Shown: in pieces, positions 4,904 through 6,959 of the stretch | How the letters are laid out: every line of letters begins with the position of its first letter | Numbering within the stretch: the first letter of the stretch is position 1 | NCBI GenBank assembly: GCA_946187365.1 | Contig: CAMHRD010000058.1 | Coordinates: 1-6,959 of the forward strand | Direction of reading: 5' to 3' | From: an uncultured Bacteroidales bacterium | GTDB lineage: Bacteria > Bacteroidota > Bacteroidia > Bacteroidales > UBA932 | DNA length: 6,959 nucleotides | The notes under the pieces: model-generated | What the model saw: only the letters and a program-made list of their open reading frames with translations | Told to the model about the DNA's origin: nothing | The model's database searches: none | Program-made: the position numbers and the translations under genes

Positions 4904-5695
4904 ATGAAAGTAACACTGCTGCAACGAGATATTTTATGGGCAGACCCAAAGGGGAATGCCAAGCTGAATGAGAAACTCATAAAGGAGAACGCAGGTAGTG
5001 ACCTCTACCTTCTGCCTGAGATGTTCTCTACCGGTTTTGCTACAACTCCGGACGGTATAGCGGAAAAGCTGGACAATGAGGGTGAATGTTTTACCCTTAA
5101 ATGGATGAAAAAGCAGGCAAAGGAGAGCAATTGCGCCATCTGCGGAAGTGTGGCCGTGGAGGAGAAGGGAAAGTTCTATAACCGCCTCTATTTTGTAACT
5201 CCCGATGGATGTTGGCAGTATGACAAGCACCACCTCTTTACCTACGGAGGAGAGAACAAACGCTACACCGCAGGTGAGGATAAAAGAGTGATTGTTGAGT
5301 GGCGCGGTGTGAAAATCTTGTTGCAAGTGTGTTATGACGTCCGCTTCCCTGTTTTTGTGCGCAACCGCCTTTTGGACGAGGGTTACAATCCTGAATACGA
5401 TGCAATAATCTATGTTGCAAGCTGGCCTGCAACCAGAGTTCCGGTATGGCGTAAACTTCTGCCTGCAAGGGCAATAGAGAACCAGTGCTACATAATGGCG
5501 GTGAACCGCGTAGGTGAAGATCCCGCCTGCAGGTATATTGGAGGAACAATGCTTATTGATGCAATGGGAAACAGTGTGGCCGAGGCGGAAGAGGGAACAG
5601 AATGCGCAGTTAGCGGAGAGATTGACATGGAATCTCTTGCAAAGTTCCGCTCAAAGTTCCCTGTGCTTAAGGATGCAGATAAGTTTCAACTATAG
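4904..5695 (+). CDS. Nitrilase-family omega-amidase (YafV/Nit2-type)
   Basis: This 263-aa cytoplasmic carbon-nitrogen hydrolase has the Glu-Lys-Cys triad of the nitrilase superfamily: Glu39 in LLPEMFSTGF, Lys108 in YDKHHLF, and Cys143 in QVCYDVRFPVF. The segment ASWPATRVPVWRKLLPARAIENQCY (172-196) and the closing FRSKFPVLKDADKFQL are typical of the YafV/Nit2 branch. That branch hydrolyses alpha-ketoglutaramate-type omega-amides and takes part in methionine salvage or metabolite repair; the exact substrate is inferred. Length agrees with E. coli YafV (about 256 aa). The ATG at 4904 gives the expected N-terminus (MKVTLLQRDILW), so the very short distance to the promoter is not a start-site error. 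The 3' end overlaps the convergent LOG-family gene by 29 bp, and both C-termini look native. Confidence 0.93.
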   Translation: MKVTLLQRDILWADPKGNAKLNEKLIKENAGSDLYLLPEMFSTGFATTPDGIAEKLDNEGECFTLKWMKKQAKESNCAICGSVAVEEKGKFYNRLYFVTPDGCWQYDKHHLFTYGGENKRYTAGEDKRVIVEWRGVKILLQVCYDVRFPVFVRNRLLDEGYNPEYDAIIYVASWPATRVPVWRKLLPARAIENQCYIMAVNRVGEDPACRYIGGTMLIDAMGNSVAEAEEGTECAVSGEIDMESLAKFRSKFPVLKDADKFQL

Positions 5696-6212
5696 CCTCA
5701 ATCTCCTCTATTGAAGAGGCGGTTTTTATTCTATCGCGATAGTTACCCCTCATCAAATTCTCCCTCTCAAAGTGATCTAAAAGAGCAATGAGGGGATTCC
5801 AGAAGCCCTTGATATTAAAGAGGATAACCGGCTTGGAGTGGTAGCCCACCGTAGAGGCGGCGCACTGCGTCATCACTTCATCCAATGTGCCAATGCCTCC
5901 CGGAAGAGCAATGGTGATATCACTGTTTGCAACCAATAAGTCTTTGCGGTCTGAAAGAGTGTGGCAGGGAATGCAGAGATCCAGATTGTGGAAGATTCTA
6001 CCTCGCTCTTCTATCTTTTTGGGCAGCACACCAATACAACGGGCACCCGCCTTTTGTGCCTCCTCCCCTATGATGTTCATAAGACCAAGAGAGCAGCCAC
6101 CCCACACAAGGGAGTGGCCCTTTTCTCCAATCCATCTGCCCAACTCTTCAGCAGCGCAGATGAACTCCTGGTCTATATTAGGATTAGCAGAACAGTAAAC
6201 ACCTATCCTCAT
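5667..6212 (-). CDS. LOG-family protein (TIGR00730; putative nucleoside-5'-monophosphate phosphoribohydrolase)
   Basis: The 181-aa product is a single Rossmann-like domain of the LOG (Lonely Guy) family. Seen are an IGVYCSAN first strand, VWGGCSLGLMN (36-46, matching GGG..GLMG), SDRKDLLVANSD (87-98), and the hallmark PGGIGTLDE (104-112) with catalytic Glu112. Family enzymes split the N-glycosidic bond of adenosine or cytokinin 5'-monophosphate, releasing base and ribose-5-phosphate. The natural substrate in bacteria such as this is uncertain. The ATG overlaps the stop of the upstream channel gene as ATGA, which indicates a shared transcript and coupled translation. Its 3' end runs 29 bp into the convergent nitrilase gene, and I see no terminator for it within that gene's last 100 bp. 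The CTATCGCGATAG palindrome (5731-5742) lies in its coding sequence. Confidence 0.92.
   Translation of the reverse strand: MRIGVYCSANPNIDQEFICAAEELGRWIGEKGHSLVWGGCSLGLMNIIGEEAQKAGARCIGVLPKKIEERGRIFHNLDLCIPCHTLSDRKDLLVANSDITIALPGGIGTLDEVMTQCAASTVGYHSKPVILFNIKGFWNPLIALLDHFERENLMRGNYRDRIKTASSIEEIEAIVETYLHP
5705..5729 (+). terminator. Possible weak terminator for the nitrilase gene inside the LOG gene
   Basis: CCTCT/AGAGG form a 5-bp stem around ATTGA, followed after CGG by TTTTTATT. It starts 10 nt after the nitrilase stop and lies within the antisense LOG-family coding sequence (the KTASSIEE region). The stem is short and the T tract is 3 nt away, so efficiency would be modest. Confidence 0.45.
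5731..5742. repeat. 12-bp palindrome CTATCGCGATAG
   Basis: A perfect palindrome within the LOG-family coding sequence, sharing the 11-mer TCTATCGCGAT with the cbiK start region (2428-2438). It lies just beyond the possible nitrilase terminator. No function is assigned. Confidence 0.4.
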
Positions 6213-6959
6213 TTCTCATCAGAAACCTGTTTGATATAGACATCTCTCTGAGGGAACGGAATCTCTATATTGTTAGCGTTCAGAGCTTTGTAAATAGTCT
6301 CGTTTGCTAAAGAAGTATATGGGTAACGCTCCTCCACAAGAACCTGTTGGTAAACCTTAATTATAATAGCACTGTCTCCAAATTCAGAGAGACGTACAAC
6401 TATTCCGTACTTAGGATCCAGTACTAGTCTTCCGTACTTGTCTTTCTTGTTGAGTTTCATCAGCTCTTTTTTCAGAATCGCTCTAACCTTCTCAACATCA
6501 GAGCCGTATTTTATACCAACAGGAAGTATCAGAAGTTCGTAAGCGTGGTTGCGGGTAAGGTTTTTAAAGTTTTTGCTGTACAGTGCGGCGTTAGGGAATG
6601 CCATCACGCTTCCGTACTCAGTCTCTATCATTGTACTCTGATAGGTAATGGTATCTACAACACCGCGAATTCCGTCACACTCCACAATATCTCCCACTCT
6701 CAATCTTCCGCTCATAAGTGAAACACCATAGAAGAAATTGTTGATTACATCCTTTAACGCAAAACCGATACCGGTAGCCAAACCTGCTGCTACAATGGAA
6801 ATTGCCTTAGATGGAATCTTCAGTAGGAAGAATACGGTTATTATGTAAATACCCCATGTTGCAAAACTGATAATGGAGTTGGAGAGAGTGAAGTTTACCA
6901 TATTCTCCGGCAGAGATTTCTGGCCTGTCTTCTCCAAAATAGAGCGAATCTTGTAAGCT
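6209..6959 (-). CDS. MscS-family small-conductance mechanosensitive channel, N-terminus beyond window
   Basis: The reading frame is open to the window edge, so the start lies outside; a TTG at 6937 is not a credible start because the frame continues upstream (AYKIRSI...). About 249 residues are visible. There is a membrane helix (around ISFATWGIYIITVFFLL), then the pore-lining helix SIVAAGLATGIGFALKDVINNFFYGV with the Gly/Ala packing pattern of MscS TM3. Next comes the beta domain (GDIVECDGIRGVVDTITYQSTMI...VMAFPNAAL) and a C-terminal alpha/beta domain ending PFPQRDVYIKQVSDEK. MscS channels sit in the inner membrane and release solutes on hypo-osmotic shock; the divergent cytoplasmic part does not show what it gates. 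It is upstream of and coupled to the LOG-family gene by ATGA. The number of extra N-terminal membrane segments cannot be known from this window. Confidence 0.92.
   Translation of the reverse strand, partial: AYKIRSILEKTGQKSLPENMVNFTLSNSIISFATWGIYIITVFFLLKIPSKAISIVAAGLATGIGFALKDVINNFFYGVSLMSGRLRVGDIVECDGIRGVVDTITYQSTMIETEYGSVMAFPNAALYSKNFKNLTRNHAYELLILPVGIKYGSDVEKVRAILKKELMKLNKKDKYGRLVLDPKYGIVVRLSEFGDSAIIIKVYQQVLVEERYPYTSLANETIYKALNANNIEIPFPQRDVYIKQVSDEK

Noticed and set aside
5238..5549. 103-aa minus-strand reading frame within the nitrilase gene and similar long shadow frames in cobT, cbiK and the LOG gene
   Set aside because: They lie wholly antisense to or out of frame with well-supported genes and show no family-like motifs.
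5617..5637. AGAGATT/AATCTCT inverted repeat inside the nitrilase gene, considered as a LOG terminator on the minus strand
   Set aside because: A 7-bp stem is present but no T run follows on either strand; it is most likely incidental to coding.
5640..5660. CAAAGTTCC repeated with 12-bp period
   Set aside because: It encodes the KFRSKFP segment conserved in the family, so protein constraint explains it.
1..6959. A new defence, mobile or multi-gene system
   Set aside because: All genes match known metabolic, transport or hydrolase families; there are no transposase, integrase, nuclease, toxin-antitoxin or CRISPR signatures in the window.

Overview
The window looks like a chromosomal segment of a Bacteroidales-type bacterium (phylum Bacteroidota); genus cannot be told from sequence alone. 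The signs are: no convincing Shine-Dalgarno sequence before any gene, promoter boxes of the Bacteroidetes type (TAnnTTTG near -7), exported proteins with a lipobox or an 'A|Q' signal-peptidase site, and tRNA genes without an encoded CCA end.

Region 1 (1-3258, + strand) is a tightly packed cobalamin operon: the last 14 codons of cobU, then cobT, cobS, a CobC-type phosphatase and a CbiK-type chelatase. The first four are the classical nucleotide-loop assembly set: CobU activates adenosylcobinamide, CobT activates the lower-ligand base, CobS joins the two, and CobC removes the phosphate. Genes overlap or are 4-23 bp apart. The CbiK homologue carries a lipoprotein signal peptide, so it should act outside the cytoplasm; this is the least ordinary gene here.

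Region 2 (3277-4301) holds a secreted alpha/beta-hydrolase between two leucine tRNA genes that face each other: tRNA-Leu(UAA) on + and tRNA-Leu(GAG) on -. The hydrolase starts 23 nt after the first tRNA with no promoter of its own that I can see, so it probably shares the tRNA transcript. A strong bidirectional terminator separates it from the second tRNA.

Region 3 (4302-4899) has back-to-back promoters, a 12-bp palindrome at the predicted transcription start, and a small DUF4190-like membrane protein with an Ala/Glu-rich tail and highly biased codon use, ended by a terminator.

Region 4 (4867-6959) holds a YafV/Nit2-type omega-amidase on +, whose promoter implies a leaderless or nearly leaderless mRNA. 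It converges with, and overlaps by 29 bp, a minus-strand pair: an MscS-type channel (cut by the window end) followed by a LOG-family phosphoribohydrolase, joined by an ATGA overlap. No intergenic stretch exceeds 300 bp. I see no CRISPR, insertion sequence, phage genes or recognisable new multi-gene system; the points worth a second look are the exported chelatase and several expression-architecture oddities.
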